A DNA stretch of 24,867 nt from JADJPL01 sp964607915. GTDB lineage: Bacteria > Bacteroidota > Bacteroidia > Chitinophagales > Saprospiraceae. A program made the position numbers and the translations under genes. Where the stretch lies: positions 1 through 24,867 of the forward strand of contig CAZSMU010000041.1 in NCBI GenBank assembly GCA_964607915.1, written 5' to 3'. Each line of letters begins with the position of its first letter. The first letter of the stretch is position 1. Under the pieces are notes generated by a model. It searched no databases. It saw nothing but the letters and a program-made list of their open reading frames with translations, and was not told the origin of the DNA. This document shows, piece by piece, positions 15,062 through 24,867 of the stretch.

Positions 15062-16269
15062 GGTGAATATGGGTTTGCCGCGGGGTGCGCGCCTTTGCTG
15101 AATTGCCAGCGTCGAAAGAAGCGCCTGGCCCACAACTCCACCGCCGCCTTTGAAAAAAGACCAACCGGGAGACCTGAAAAAATGCGGACCTCCTGCACGG
15201 GGGCCGTCTGTTCATCCAAAAACCGCAGGATCAACCGATAGGGGTTTCTGCGGAACAGCGAGCTGAAGATGGCTACTCCCATGCCTGGGTGGTGTTGCAA
15301 GAGGTGCAGCAGCAGGCTGTCGTACCAGCTAAAACGGCCTGCCGGAGACCTTTTTACAGGGGCTTCCCCCCGCCGCAGGCAATCCAGGATGTCCCGGGTA
15401 TCCGACTGTATGCGCATGAAGGCGTACCCGGTTGTCGGTTTTACTGCCCCGCCCAAACTGCCGATAGGGATAACGACACCGGCAGCAGGACGGGCTTCTT
15501 GCAGGGGGAACATCGGAATCACCCCTTTTTCGGTTTCCAGGATGGCGTAGTCGCTTCCCGACAATAATTTTCCCGTATATCCCGATAAGACCTCGTCGTA
15601 TTGCGAATCGTCCAGCAGAGCAGGCGAAAACACCGTGTATTCTACCAACGCCTCCGATGGGGACAGCGGCAGTACATACATGAAGGAGAGCCCGCCAGAC
15701 TGGGCTACCCGGAAGTCCATCAAGGTTGCGGTTCCGGGGTCGAAGACTGCTTTCTCCGCCCGAATCCACCATCCCTTGAAGTGTTGCCAAAACGGAGCAT
15801 AGCCCTCCCGGGGCTGCAACTGCTCCTGGCTAATACAACTGTTGAACACGTAGCGCGCCTCAAAGCGCATGCCGTCCACCCACACTACTCCGCGTCCTGT
15901 CTCCTCGGCAATGCGCCCAATCTCGCCGTAGTAAAACTGAATACCGGGGTGTTTGGCTAACTCTGTATACGCGTGCGCATAAAAATCAGCGCTGCGCAAC
16001 ATGCCGTACGAATAGGGAGCTATGGACTCAACCCGGTCGAATCCGGGGGCAGATACGCTCAGCCGGTCCCAGGTTTTGCAGAGTAGGCCGGAGTAAGGCC
16101 CCGAGTGCTGCGACCAAAAACACCAGGTCCGGTCATTCCCCGCTTTGGGCGCACGGTCCACGATCAATATACGACAGGGGGCAAGGGATGTCTCAGCCGC
16201 CAACCCTAAAGCGAGTTGCAAACCGGCACAACCTCCCCCCGCAATGATATAGTCGTAGTACCTCTCCAT
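15058..16269 (-). CDS. crtY: Lycopene beta-cyclase CrtY
   Basis: A 403-residue flavoprotein that closes both ends of lycopene to give beta-carotene, the substrate of the next gene product. The N-terminus has the dinucleotide-binding motif DYIIAGGGCAGLQLALGL. Further family segments are RTWCFWS near residue 50, GGAVKPTTGYAFMRI in the C-terminal half, and the end segment FLDEQTAPVQEVRIFSGLP. The start is the ATG at 16269, preceded by AAAAGAAGAGCT as a likely ribosome site; an in-frame TTG at 16284 is less likely. It is the first gene of crtY-blh-rhodopsin on the minus strand. Earlier carotenoid genes (crtE, crtB, crtI) and a hydroxylase (crtZ) are not in the window, so lycopene must be made from another locus. 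Confidence 0.94.
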   Translation of the reverse strand: MERYYDYIIAGGGCAGLQLALGLAAETSLAPCRILIVDRAPKAGNDRTWCFWSQHSGPYSGLLCKTWDRLSVSAPGFDRVESIAPYSYGMLRSADFYAHAYTELAKHPGIQFYYGEIGRIAEETGRGVVWVDGMRFEARYVFNSCISQEQLQPREGYAPFWQHFKGWWIRAEKAVFDPGTATLMDFRVAQSGGLSFMYVLPLSPSEALVEYTVFSPALLDDSQYDEVLSGYTGKLLSGSDYAILETEKGVIPMFPLQEARPAAGVVIPIGSLGGAVKPTTGYAFMRIQSDTRDILDCLRRGEAPVKRSPAGRFSWYDSLLLHLLQHHPGMGVAIFSSLFRRNPYRLILRFLDEQTAPVQEVRIFSGLPVGLFSKAAVELWARRFFRRWQFSKGAHPAANPYSP

Positions 16270-16429
16270 AGCTCTTCTTTTCAAAAGACGTCTTGCTTTT
16301 TGAAAATTCCTATAAATGTAAAATTATTATCTGAAATAATCACGATATAAATATAATATTTTAAAAAAAGTTCAACAAACAAAACAGGTATTTTTGTAAA
16401 ATCTGTAATCGGAAAAGAGGGGATGTTTT

Positions 16430-16445
16430 TACCTAATTTTAGGTA
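16430..16445. promoter_or_regulatory. Palindromic operator candidate (DtxR-like)
   Basis: TACCTAA (16430-16436) and TTAGGTA (16439-16445) are perfect inverted arms around TT. Known DtxR/IdeR-family iron repressors bind sites built from TTAGGT/ACCTAA half-sites, so the word fits iron control of the feo genes downstream. It lies 80 bases before the feoA -7 box, further away than a simple blocking operator, and 160 bases before crtY. The regulator assignment is inference. Confidence 0.45.
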
Positions 16446-16525
16446 TTTTAAAAAAATACTGGGTATTTTTCCGGTTTGGTGACTTTTCGCAGTTGCATGT
16501 ATGAACAAAGCCCCTAATTTAGCGC

Positions 16526-16533
16526 TACTTTTG
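16526..16533 (+). promoter_or_regulatory. -7 box for feoAB
   Basis: TACTTTTG exactly matches TAnnTTTG, 30 bases before the feoA GTG. No TTTG was found near the expected -33 position, so an activator may be needed or the -33 box may be degenerate. Confidence 0.45.
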
Positions 16534-16562
16534 TTAATTAGATTAAATCAAAATAAGCGATT

Positions 16563-16802
16563 GTGGTAGCACCATGGAAAAGCGGGATACCGCTCACAGA
16601 TGCAGCAGCGGGGAAATCGGGGTTTGTATCCCATTTTACCAACGAACGGATGGCCTGTAAGTTCATGGCTATGGGAGTCCTACCGGGCGCTGTGGTCAAA
16701 ATCGTCCGCCAGGCGCCCTTCGGAGGGGGTTGTTACATCAAGGCCGACAAGTTGCTCCTCGCCCTGCGCCGTGAGGAAGCGGCTAGTATCGTACTGCGTT
16801 AA
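16563..16802 (+). CDS. feoA: FeoA-family ferrous iron transport protein
   Basis: A 79-residue SH3-like small cytoplasmic protein that supports the FeoB ferrous iron transporter. Segments typical of the family are the N-terminal PLTDAAAGKSGFV, the RMACKFMAMGVLPGAVVKIVRQAPFGG block split by a short turn, and the C-terminal LLLALRREEAASIVL. The likely start is the GTG at 16563: an in-frame stop sits two codons upstream of the alternative ATT, and the first internal ATG would remove the N-terminal strands. It stands 15 bases before feoB, so the two form one operon, and the -7 box at 16526 lies just upstream. Confidence 0.9.
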   Translation: MVAPWKSGIPLTDAAAGKSGFVSHFTNERMACKFMAMGVLPGAVVKIVRQAPFGGGCYIKADKLLLALRREEAASIVLR

Positions 16803-16817
16803 TCTCGTGCCTCTATC

Positions 16818-18947
16818 GTGGAAAAAAACAGGCCCTACCGCATTGCCGTCCTGGGAAACCCGAATTGCGGGAAGACCTCTATCTTCAACCTGCTCACCGG
16901 CCTACAGCAGAAAGTAGGCAACTTCCCCGGAGTGACCGTAGAGCGAAAATCGGGTGCGCTCATGGGGCTGCCCGCAGGTCATGGAGTCGAACTAATCGAT
17001 TTTCCCGGCACCTACAGCCTTTATCCAAACTCTGCGGATGAACGCCTCGTAGTCCAGACCCTGGTCAATCCGGCCGACTCCGATTACCCGGATGCAGTCC
17101 TCTATGTGGCCGACGCCACGCGTCTTGAAACGCATCTTCTTCTTTTTACCCAGATAAAAGATGCCGGCTTCCCCATGGTGCTGGCGCTGAATATGTCGGA
17201 TGTAGCCGCTGCACAGGGGCAGGTGATAGACTCCGGCCTCTTGTCCCGCAAACTCGACACGCCCGTACTGCCGGTGAGCGGCCGGAGCGGAGAGGGGATA
17301 GATGCTCTCCGCAATGCGCTCTCCGCCCTCGAAATGCGCCACGCCGACCACGTGGCCATGGAAACGGCTTTCTACCGATTATCGCCCGAAGAGACGCGGG
17401 TTGCCCGTGAACTTCAGCAGCTCCTGCCGGGCCTCGGCTTGTACCAGCGCCTCCTATGCGCCCACCACGTGCAGTGGTTGCCGGCACTATCCGCCGAGGT
17501 ACGCGAAAAAATTGCGGGTATTGTAGCGCGCAACGGCTTTCGCGATGTCGCGCTGCAAATCAGCGAAACGCTGCACCGCTATGATGTCTTTAGCCCCATC
17601 GTCGGGGAGGCGGTGCGGAGAATGGAGGAAAAACCGAATGTGCTCACCGAGAAGCTGGATAACCTTCTCACGCACCGCATCGCGGGGCCCCTTATCTTTT
17701 TTGGGCTTATGCTGCTGCTTTTTCAATCTATTTTCACCTGGGCTGCCTACCCGATGGACTGGATCGAAAACGGTATCGCGGTGGCGGGGGAAGGGGTCCG
17801 CTCGGCAATGGCTCCCGGCTGGTTCCCCGACTTGCTGGTGGATGGTCTGCTGGCGGGATTGGGGGGCGTCCTGGTGTTTATCCCTCAAATTGCCTTGCTC
17901 TTCTTTTTTGTGGGACTGCTCGATGAGGTGGGCTACATGGCGCGCGCAGCGTTTATGTTCGACCGCATCATGCAGGCCTTTGGGCTGAACGGGCGGAGCG
18001 TCGTAGCGCTTATTTCGGGCGGTGCCTGCGCTATCCCGGCCATCATGAGTACGCGTACTATATCCAATTGGAAAGAGCGGCTGCTCACGATATTGGTTAC
18101 TCCTTTTATCAGTTGCTCGGCGCGGATTCCCGTTTATACCGTGCTCATTGCATTCGCCGTACCCCCTGAGCGCGTCCTGGGGGTATTCCAGCTTCAGGGG
18201 CTGGCCTTCATGGCATTGTACTTGTTGGGGATTGCGGCCGCGCTGCTGGCTGCGTTTGTGCTGAAATACGCGCTTAAATCAGGCGATAGCAGCTTTCTCA
18301 TGCTCGAAATGCCGCCTTATCGCCTCCCCCTGATGCGCAACGTATGGATGGCTGTGTGGGAAAAAGTGCGCAGCTTCACCCTCGAAGCAGGAAAAATAAT
18401 CCTTCTGATTTCTATGATCTTATGGGCTCTTTCTTCCTATGGGCCGCCTCGTGCCATGCGGGCGGCCGGGGAGAAAGCGGTTCAGATGGCCACCACGCAG
18501 CAGTTGCCCGAAGCGGAAGCAGCCGCCCTGTCCGCATCTCTGAAGATGGAGGCCTCCTACGCCGGCCATGTCGGTCGCCTGATAGAGCCGGTCATCCGTC
18601 CGCTGGGCTTCGACTGGAAAATCGGTATTGCACTGATCACTTCCTTCGCGGCCCGCGAAGTTTTTGTAGGGGCCATGGCTACCATCTACAGCATTTCGGA
18701 TGCCGATGATACCCTGCGCGTGCAGGAACGCATGGCCAAAGAACGCGACCCCCTCACCGGCAAATTGGTGTACGACCCGCCTACGGCCTGGGCCCTGCTC
18801 CTCTTCTATGTGTTCGCCATGCAGTGTATGAGCACCATGGCCGTGGTGCGCCGCGAAACCCTTTCCTGGAAATGGCCCTTCATCCAATTTCTTTTCATGA
18901 CGGGATTGGCCTATCTTAGCGCCTGGCTCGTGCAAGTGGCTTTTTGA
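16818..18947 (+). CDS. feoB: Ferrous iron transporter FeoB
   Basis: A 709-residue inner-membrane Fe(II) transporter with a cytosolic G-protein domain. The G1 motif GNPNCGKTS lies at 13-21, the switch segment GNFPGVTVE at 34-42, G3 DFPG at 61-64 and G4 NMSD near 125-128. A helical spacer is followed by the membrane part from about residue 280, with the Gate motifs GACAIPAIMSTR and ISCSARIPVY and the C-terminal segment FAMQCMSTMAVVRRET. These are complete and of normal family length. It begins with GTG at 16818. No FeoC is seen. FeoB activity matters for neighbours such as the Fe(II) enzyme Blh and the Fe-S enzyme QueG, but no direct link is shown by sequence. Confidence 0.96.
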   Translation: MEKNRPYRIAVLGNPNCGKTSIFNLLTGLQQKVGNFPGVTVERKSGALMGLPAGHGVELIDFPGTYSLYPNSADERLVVQTLVNPADSDYPDAVLYVADATRLETHLLLFTQIKDAGFPMVLALNMSDVAAAQGQVIDSGLLSRKLDTPVLPVSGRSGEGIDALRNALSALEMRHADHVAMETAFYRLSPEETRVARELQQLLPGLGLYQRLLCAHHVQWLPALSAEVREKIAGIVARNGFRDVALQISETLHRYDVFSPIVGEAVRRMEEKPNVLTEKLDNLLTHRIAGPLIFFGLMLLLFQSIFTWAAYPMDWIENGIAVAGEGVRSAMAPGWFPDLLVDGLLAGLGGVLVFIPQIALLFFFVGLLDEVGYMARAAFMFDRIMQAFGLNGRSVVALISGGACAIPAIMSTRTISNWKERLLTILVTPFISCSARIPVYTVLIAFAVPPERVLGVFQLQGLAFMALYLLGIAAALLAAFVLKYALKSGDSSFLMLEMPPYRLPLMRNVWMAVWEKVRSFTLEAGKIILLISMILWALSSYGPPRAMRAAGEKAVQMATTQQLPEAEAAALSASLKMEASYAGHVGRLIEPVIRPLGFDWKIGIALITSFAAREVFVGAMATIYSISDADDTLRVQERMAKERDPLTGKLVYDPPTAWALLLFYVFAMQCMSTMAVVRRETLSWKWPFIQFLFMTGLAYLSAWLVQVAF

Positions 18948-18987
18948 TAGCGTGTGCGGGAATTGCCCTGCGGGTCGAAAATGCGCT

Positions 18988-18995
18988 TATTTTTG
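18988..18995 (+). promoter_or_regulatory. -7 box for the DUF6909-like gene
   Basis: TATTTTTG is an exact TAnnTTTG match. ATTG lies 22 bases upstream (18962-18965), a slightly long spacer. Transcription from here would leave a leader of about 50 bases before the ATG at 19055, and it argues against the longer reading frame that starts at 18944. Confidence 0.4.
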
Positions 18996-19054
18996 TCCCC
19001 GATAGAAAATCCCGAACGCCTTCTGAATCCTGGCAGGCCTCTAACGCAAGTTTT

Positions 19055-20746
19055 ATGTTTTCAACTTCCAGAACGCGCGCACAGGAATCCCGCACAGCGG
19101 TCGAGCGCCTGTACATCACCATGCGACACCTTTTTATCCGGGGCGGGTACAAACCGCTCGGCCTCTCCGGGGAAGCCATGATCGAAGCCCTAAAAACGCT
19201 GAGCCCGGAAATCTATGGCTCCATCAACGACCCCGAACGAGTAGAGCTGGACGGCCTGTTCTACATTTTCCAACGCCTGCCAAAAGGAATCGAGGAGTGC
19301 CGCTTCGTGCGCCTCATCAGCCGCGAAGGGTTCGAACGATCCAGCTTTGAGGTACTGATCCCTCCGCGCCGCAAACGCAACAGCTATCGCATAGACCAGG
19401 AGCAGATGTTCATCGAAATGACCCGTGGACGCAGCGATATCTACGACATCCTGACCCACCTGACATTCATGTACGTCGAATCGGAGAAAATCCGCCGCAA
19501 CAGCACCGACCAAAAAGGGCGGAAAAACCGGGAATGGGAAATGCTGGAAAAAGTAGTGCATCAGGAAAACTCGGGCGAGTCGTTTAATATGGAGGTCGCG
19601 CTCACCTACCTCAGTACGCTTCTGGGGCGTACTTTCCAGGAAACCCTCGAAGCCGCCCGCCGCTTCGAAGCCGACGGCAACTGCAACAGCCTCTTTCATA
19701 TCACCTATTGGCTGGGCCGACTCTCTACCGACGAGTTCATCGAAAAACGGGATCGCGAAATCAGCTTTTCTTCCGCCCTGCGGGAAAAAATTGGCCACCA
19801 TGCCTACGGCGAACTGTGGGCCGCTAAAATCAAGTCCACGATCGCCGAAAATGGCTGGATCAAACGCCCCATCCATATCGTGAGCGCTAACTTGCACAGC
19901 TTCATGAACGCTCTCTACGCCCATGCAGCCCTGAAAAGAACTACCAAGCCGACTCCCATAGAGGAATTGGCCAAGGAGCTGAGCATAGAAGAGAACCTGC
20001 ACCTCAGGGAAAAAGTAGTCCACTACGCCCTCCGCAATGGCATGATCCAACTCGACGATACCAGCGGAACGAATATCTCGGTACAGCTCTACGACCTCGG
20101 CAAAATCGAACCGACCAGCCTCCATCCCGATATCGCCTGGAACGAAGCGTATGTCCGGGAGAAACAGCCGCTCCTCTTCGTGATGGACTACGCCTTCGGC
20201 GAGCAGGCCTACGAAACCCTCGACGAACTCTTCAAACCGCTGGACGACGTGGAAGGAAAAAAATACCTCAACGTGGCTTCCATAAATATCATGGGTAAAG
20301 CGGGTATCCTCGAAGGAGATAAAGGCGATATCATGGTGCCCACCGCCCACGTCTTCGAAGGAACTGCCGACAACTACCCTATTCACAACGCTTTTAGCAA
20401 AGGGGATTTCGCCCATTCCGGCCTAGGTGTCTTCGAAGGACCTATGATCACCGTGCTGGGTACCTCCCTTCAGAATAAAGATATCCTGAGCTACTTCCTG
20501 CACTCGTCTTGGAAGGCCGTTGGCCTTGAAATGGAAGGCGCCCACTACCAAAAAGCCATCCAGGCCGCTTCCCGAATCCGGGGGAATATAGACCGAAACG
20601 TCGTGTTGCGCTACGCATACTACGCCTCGGACAATCCCCTCGAAACGGGGAGCACCCTCGCGTCCGGGAGCCTCGGGGTGGAAGGGGTCAAGCCTACTTA
20701 CCTGATTACCTTGAAAATCCTGAACGACCTGCTCCGTGAAAAATAG
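19055..20746 (+). CDS. DUF6909-like protein with nucleoside phosphorylase-like C-terminal part
   Basis: A 563-residue soluble protein of a family that I know from Bacteroidota as DUF6909 (name from memory). No signal peptide or membrane segment is seen. The N-terminal two thirds are charged and mostly helical. The last about 200 residues carry features of the PNP/MTAN fold: a first strand LLFVMDYAFG near 372-381, M413-G-K-A-G417 followed by a KGDIMVP segment (compare GxAGGL...GDIVV in nucleosidases), G490-L-E-M-E-G495, and S525-D526. In that superfamily Glu-Met-Glu binds ribose and the Asp contacts the base, so a nucleosidase or nucleoside-binding role is plausible. The ATG at 19055 is chosen because the longer frame begins inside feoB and its extension includes a promoter box. 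It ends three bases before a possible GTG and eight before the ATG of uvrA. Confidence 0.7.
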   Translation: MFSTSRTRAQESRTAVERLYITMRHLFIRGGYKPLGLSGEAMIEALKTLSPEIYGSINDPERVELDGLFYIFQRLPKGIEECRFVRLISREGFERSSFEVLIPPRRKRNSYRIDQEQMFIEMTRGRSDIYDILTHLTFMYVESEKIRRNSTDQKGRKNREWEMLEKVVHQENSGESFNMEVALTYLSTLLGRTFQETLEAARRFEADGNCNSLFHITYWLGRLSTDEFIEKRDREISFSSALREKIGHHAYGELWAAKIKSTIAENGWIKRPIHIVSANLHSFMNALYAHAALKRTTKPTPIEELAKELSIEENLHLREKVVHYALRNGMIQLDDTSGTNISVQLYDLGKIEPTSLHPDIAWNEAYVREKQPLLFVMDYAFGEQAYETLDELFKPLDDVEGKKYLNVASINIMGKAGILEGDKGDIMVPTAHVFEGTADNYPIHNAFSKGDFAHSGLGVFEGPMITVLGTSLQNKDILSYFLHSSWKAVGLEMEGAHYQKAIQAASRIRGNIDRNVVLRYAYYASDNPLETGSTLASGSLGVEGVKPTYLITLKILNDLLREK

Positions 20747-20753
20747 CAACGCC

Positions 20754-23603
<2,850 letters not shown>

Positions 23604-23608
23604 CAATC

Positions 23609-23628
23609 ATGCCCACCTTGCAGGGCAT
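23609..23628 (+). other. Hairpin between uvrA and fabG
   Basis: ATGCCC (23609-23614) and GGGCAT (23623-23628) form a perfect 6-bp stem with an 8-base loop in the 49-base gap between the two genes. There is no T-run, so it is probably not an intrinsic terminator; it may modulate messenger stability. Confidence 0.3.
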
Positions 23629-23652
23629 AACCCTCATAACCTGTCATCGTCT

Positions 23653-24396
23653 ATGAAATTAGTACAAGGAAAAACAGCATTGATTACCGGGGGCTCCCGG
23701 GGTATAGGCGCAGCGATCGCGCGCCGATTTGCCGAACATGGCGCCGATGTAGCTTTCACATACCGCTCCTCGGAAGCCCAGGCGCTCGCGCTGGCAGATG
23801 AACTCGCCGGGCTCGGGGTGCGCGCCAAAGCGTATCACTCCGATGCCAGCTCTTTTGTAGAAGCCGAAACCCTGATCGCCTCCGTTCTCCAGGACTTCGG
23901 TCGGCTCGACGCGCTGGTCAATAACGCCGGCATCACCCAGGATACGTTGATGCTGCGCATGAGTGAGGAGCAATGGGACAAAGTCATCCTCACCAACTTG
24001 AAATCGGTGTTCAACCTCACCAAACATGCCTTGCGCCCCATGATGCGCACAGGAGGGGCCATCATCAATCTCAGCTCTATCGTGGGAATCACGGGCAACG
24101 CCGGCCAGGCAAACTACGCGGCATCCAAAGCCGGGATTATCGGTTTTACCAAGTCCATCGCCAAAGAAATGGGGTCGCGCAATATCCGCTGTAACGCTAT
24201 AGCCCCCGGATTTATCGCTACCGATATGACCGACGAACTCAATGAGCAGACGCGCAACGCCTACCTGGCAAATATCCCCCTCAAGCGCTTCGGAAACCCG
24301 GAAGAGGTGGGCGATGTCTGCGTCTTTCTGGCTTCGGATATGGCGACGTATATTTCCGGACAGACGATCAGCGTTTGCGGGGCCTTACACACTTGA
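23653..24396 (+). CDS. fabG: FabG-like 3-oxoacyl-[ACP] reductase (SDR family)
   Basis: A 247-residue classical short-chain dehydrogenase. The cofactor motif TGGSRGIG lies at 12-19, NNAG at 90-93, and the catalytic set is Asn115, Ser142, Tyr155 and Lys159 (YAASK). The FabG-type C-terminal half reads APGFIATDMTDEL. FabG reduces 3-oxoacyl-ACP with NADPH in fatty acid synthesis and is usually tetrameric in the cytoplasm. The end GQTISVCGALHT differs a little from the usual GQ-x-I-x-V-(D/N)-GG-(M/L), so another SDR role is possible. There are no other fab genes nearby. The start ATG lies 49 bases after uvrA, and the following gene begins 4 bases after the stop, which indicates co-transcription. 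Confidence 0.9.
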   Translation: MKLVQGKTALITGGSRGIGAAIARRFAEHGADVAFTYRSSEAQALALADELAGLGVRAKAYHSDASSFVEAETLIASVLQDFGRLDALVNNAGITQDTLMLRMSEEQWDKVILTNLKSVFNLTKHALRPMMRTGGAIINLSSIVGITGNAGQANYAASKAGIIGFTKSIAKEMGSRNIRCNAIAPGFIATDMTDELNEQTRNAYLANIPLKRFGNPEEVGDVCVFLASDMATYISGQTISVCGALHT

Positions 24397-24400
24397 TACG

Positions 24401-24867
24401 ATGCAGGAATCCACGTTTCACGCCCTTTTCCTCGCCGATGTCCGTCGCCGCCTTTTCGACGAGTCCTGGCCCCGCATTGAAAAATGCCTACACCTGTTGT
24501 CGGAAGCCGAAGTATGGGAACGACCTAACCCCGCCTCCAACAGCGCCGGCAACCTCGTCCTCCATGTATGCGGCAATGCCCGGCAGTGGATCGTTTCCGG
24601 GTTGGGCGGCCAGGCAGATACACGCCAACGCTCGTCAGAGTTCTCAGAACGAGGCCCTCTCCCCAAGCAGCACTTGTTCGACCTGCTGGGCCAACTGAAA
24701 CCGGATATCCTGGAGGTACTGGATATCCTTACCCCGGAAGACTTGCTAAAGGCTTACACCATTCAGGGCTTTCAGGAAAATGGCATCAGCGTACTGGTAC
24801 ACGTGGCCGAACACCTGTCGTATCACACTGGCCAAATCAGCTATCTGGTCAAAGCCCGGAAAGACCT
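24401..24867 (+). CDS. DinB/DUF1572-type four-helix protein, cut by the window end
   Basis: The first 155 residues of a protein that continues past the window. The segment NSAGNLVLHVCGNARQW (47-63) and the later VLVHVAEHLSYHTGQISYLVK (131-151, split by a turn) are typical of the DinB-like YfiT/DUF1572 superfamily. His55, His138 and His142 are the likely metal ligands; His134 is also present. Members are small metal-binding proteins, some of which transfer bacillithiol or related thiols; most have no known role. The ATG at 24401 is four bases after fabG, so it is the next gene of the same operon. No frameshift is seen within the part available. Confidence 0.85.
   Translation, partial: MQESTFHALFLADVRRRLFDESWPRIEKCLHLLSEAEVWERPNPASNSAGNLVLHVCGNARQWIVSGLGGQADTRQRSSEFSERGPLPKQHLFDLLGQLKPDILEVLDILTPEDLLKAYTIQGFQENGISVLVHVAEHLSYHTGQISYLVKARKD

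Larger units (their letters stand above)
16270..16562. promoter_or_regulatory. AT-rich divergent control region of the rhodopsin and feo operons
   Basis: About 290 bases separate the divergent crtY and feoA starts. The region is strikingly AT-rich compared with the genes around it. It holds a palindrome at 16430-16445, three GGTATTTT words (16388, 16442, 16462), the arms GTATTTT and AAAATAC around AAA (16443-16459), and an exact -7 box toward feoA (16526-16533). No exact -7 box toward crtY was found. The minus-strand open frame that covers it (75 codons) is Ile/Phe/Lys-rich with no family resemblance and is treated as non-coding. Confidence 0.6.

Noticed and set aside
16281..16508. Minus-strand frame of 75 codons between crtY and feoA
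   Set aside because: It covers the AT-rich control region, starts and ends without context and is biased to Ile, Phe and Lys from base composition.
18944..19054. N-terminal extension of the DUF6909-like frame
   Set aside because: It begins within the feoB stop region, is low in family character and includes an exact -7 promoter box.

Overview
The window most likely comes from the chromosome of an aerobic, photoheterotrophic member of the Bacteroidota, probably the Saprospiria/Lewinella side of the phylum. The evidence is a type IX secretion (T9SS) type B sorting domain with SprB-like repeats, a Bacteroidota-type proteorhodopsin with Met at the colour-tuning site, several TAnnTTTG-type -7 boxes, and a Bacteroidota-specific large protein of the kind I know as DUF6909. 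Coding DNA is fairly GC-rich, while the intergenic stretches are AT-rich or carry small repeats. No rRNA, tRNA, CRISPR array, phage gene or transposase was seen.

Layout. (1) 1-5184 holds unrelated housekeeping and catabolic genes: a UxaA-type sugar-acid dehydratase (-), queG (+), an AI-2E-type permease (+) and a short methylmalonyl-CoA mutase small subunit (-). (2) 5185-5627 has no gene and is filled with a MITE-like inverted repeat and related short repeats. (3) 5628-9097 has a secreted SprB-repeat/T9SS protein (+) and a GC-poor beta-lactamase-fold lipoprotein (-). (4) 9168-12475 is a translationally coupled pair on the minus strand: a thiolase homologue that has lost its catalytic residues, then a FadJ-like bifunctional beta-oxidation protein that keeps its own. 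(5) 12576-13300 holds a small membrane/coiled-coil protein and a non-coding stretch with a promoter-terminator pair. (6) 13301-16269 is a light-harvesting operon on the minus strand, crtY-blh-proteorhodopsin, making beta-carotene, then retinal, then the proton pump. (7) 16270-16562 is an AT-rich divergent control region with a palindromic operator candidate. (8) 16563-24867 is a plus-strand run: feoA-feoB, a DUF6909-like protein with a nucleosidase-like C-terminal part, uvrA, a fabG-like reductase and an incomplete DinB/DUF1572-type gene cut by the window end.

Most notable: the thiolase lacks both catalytic cysteines and the catalytic histidine at once (now Ala91, Asn357 and Thr387) while the frame and fold motifs remain intact, which suggests a non-catalytic or re-purposed subunit of a beta-oxidation complex. 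The proteorhodopsin has Gly143 where bacteriorhodopsin has Trp138, the position that opens the carotenoid-antenna fenestration in xanthorhodopsin, and it sits beside carotenoid genes. A dispersed repeat carrying the word GACTTGTTGCGAGGGGTC recurs, whole or decayed, in several intergenic gaps. All calls rest on reading the sequence; no database search was run.
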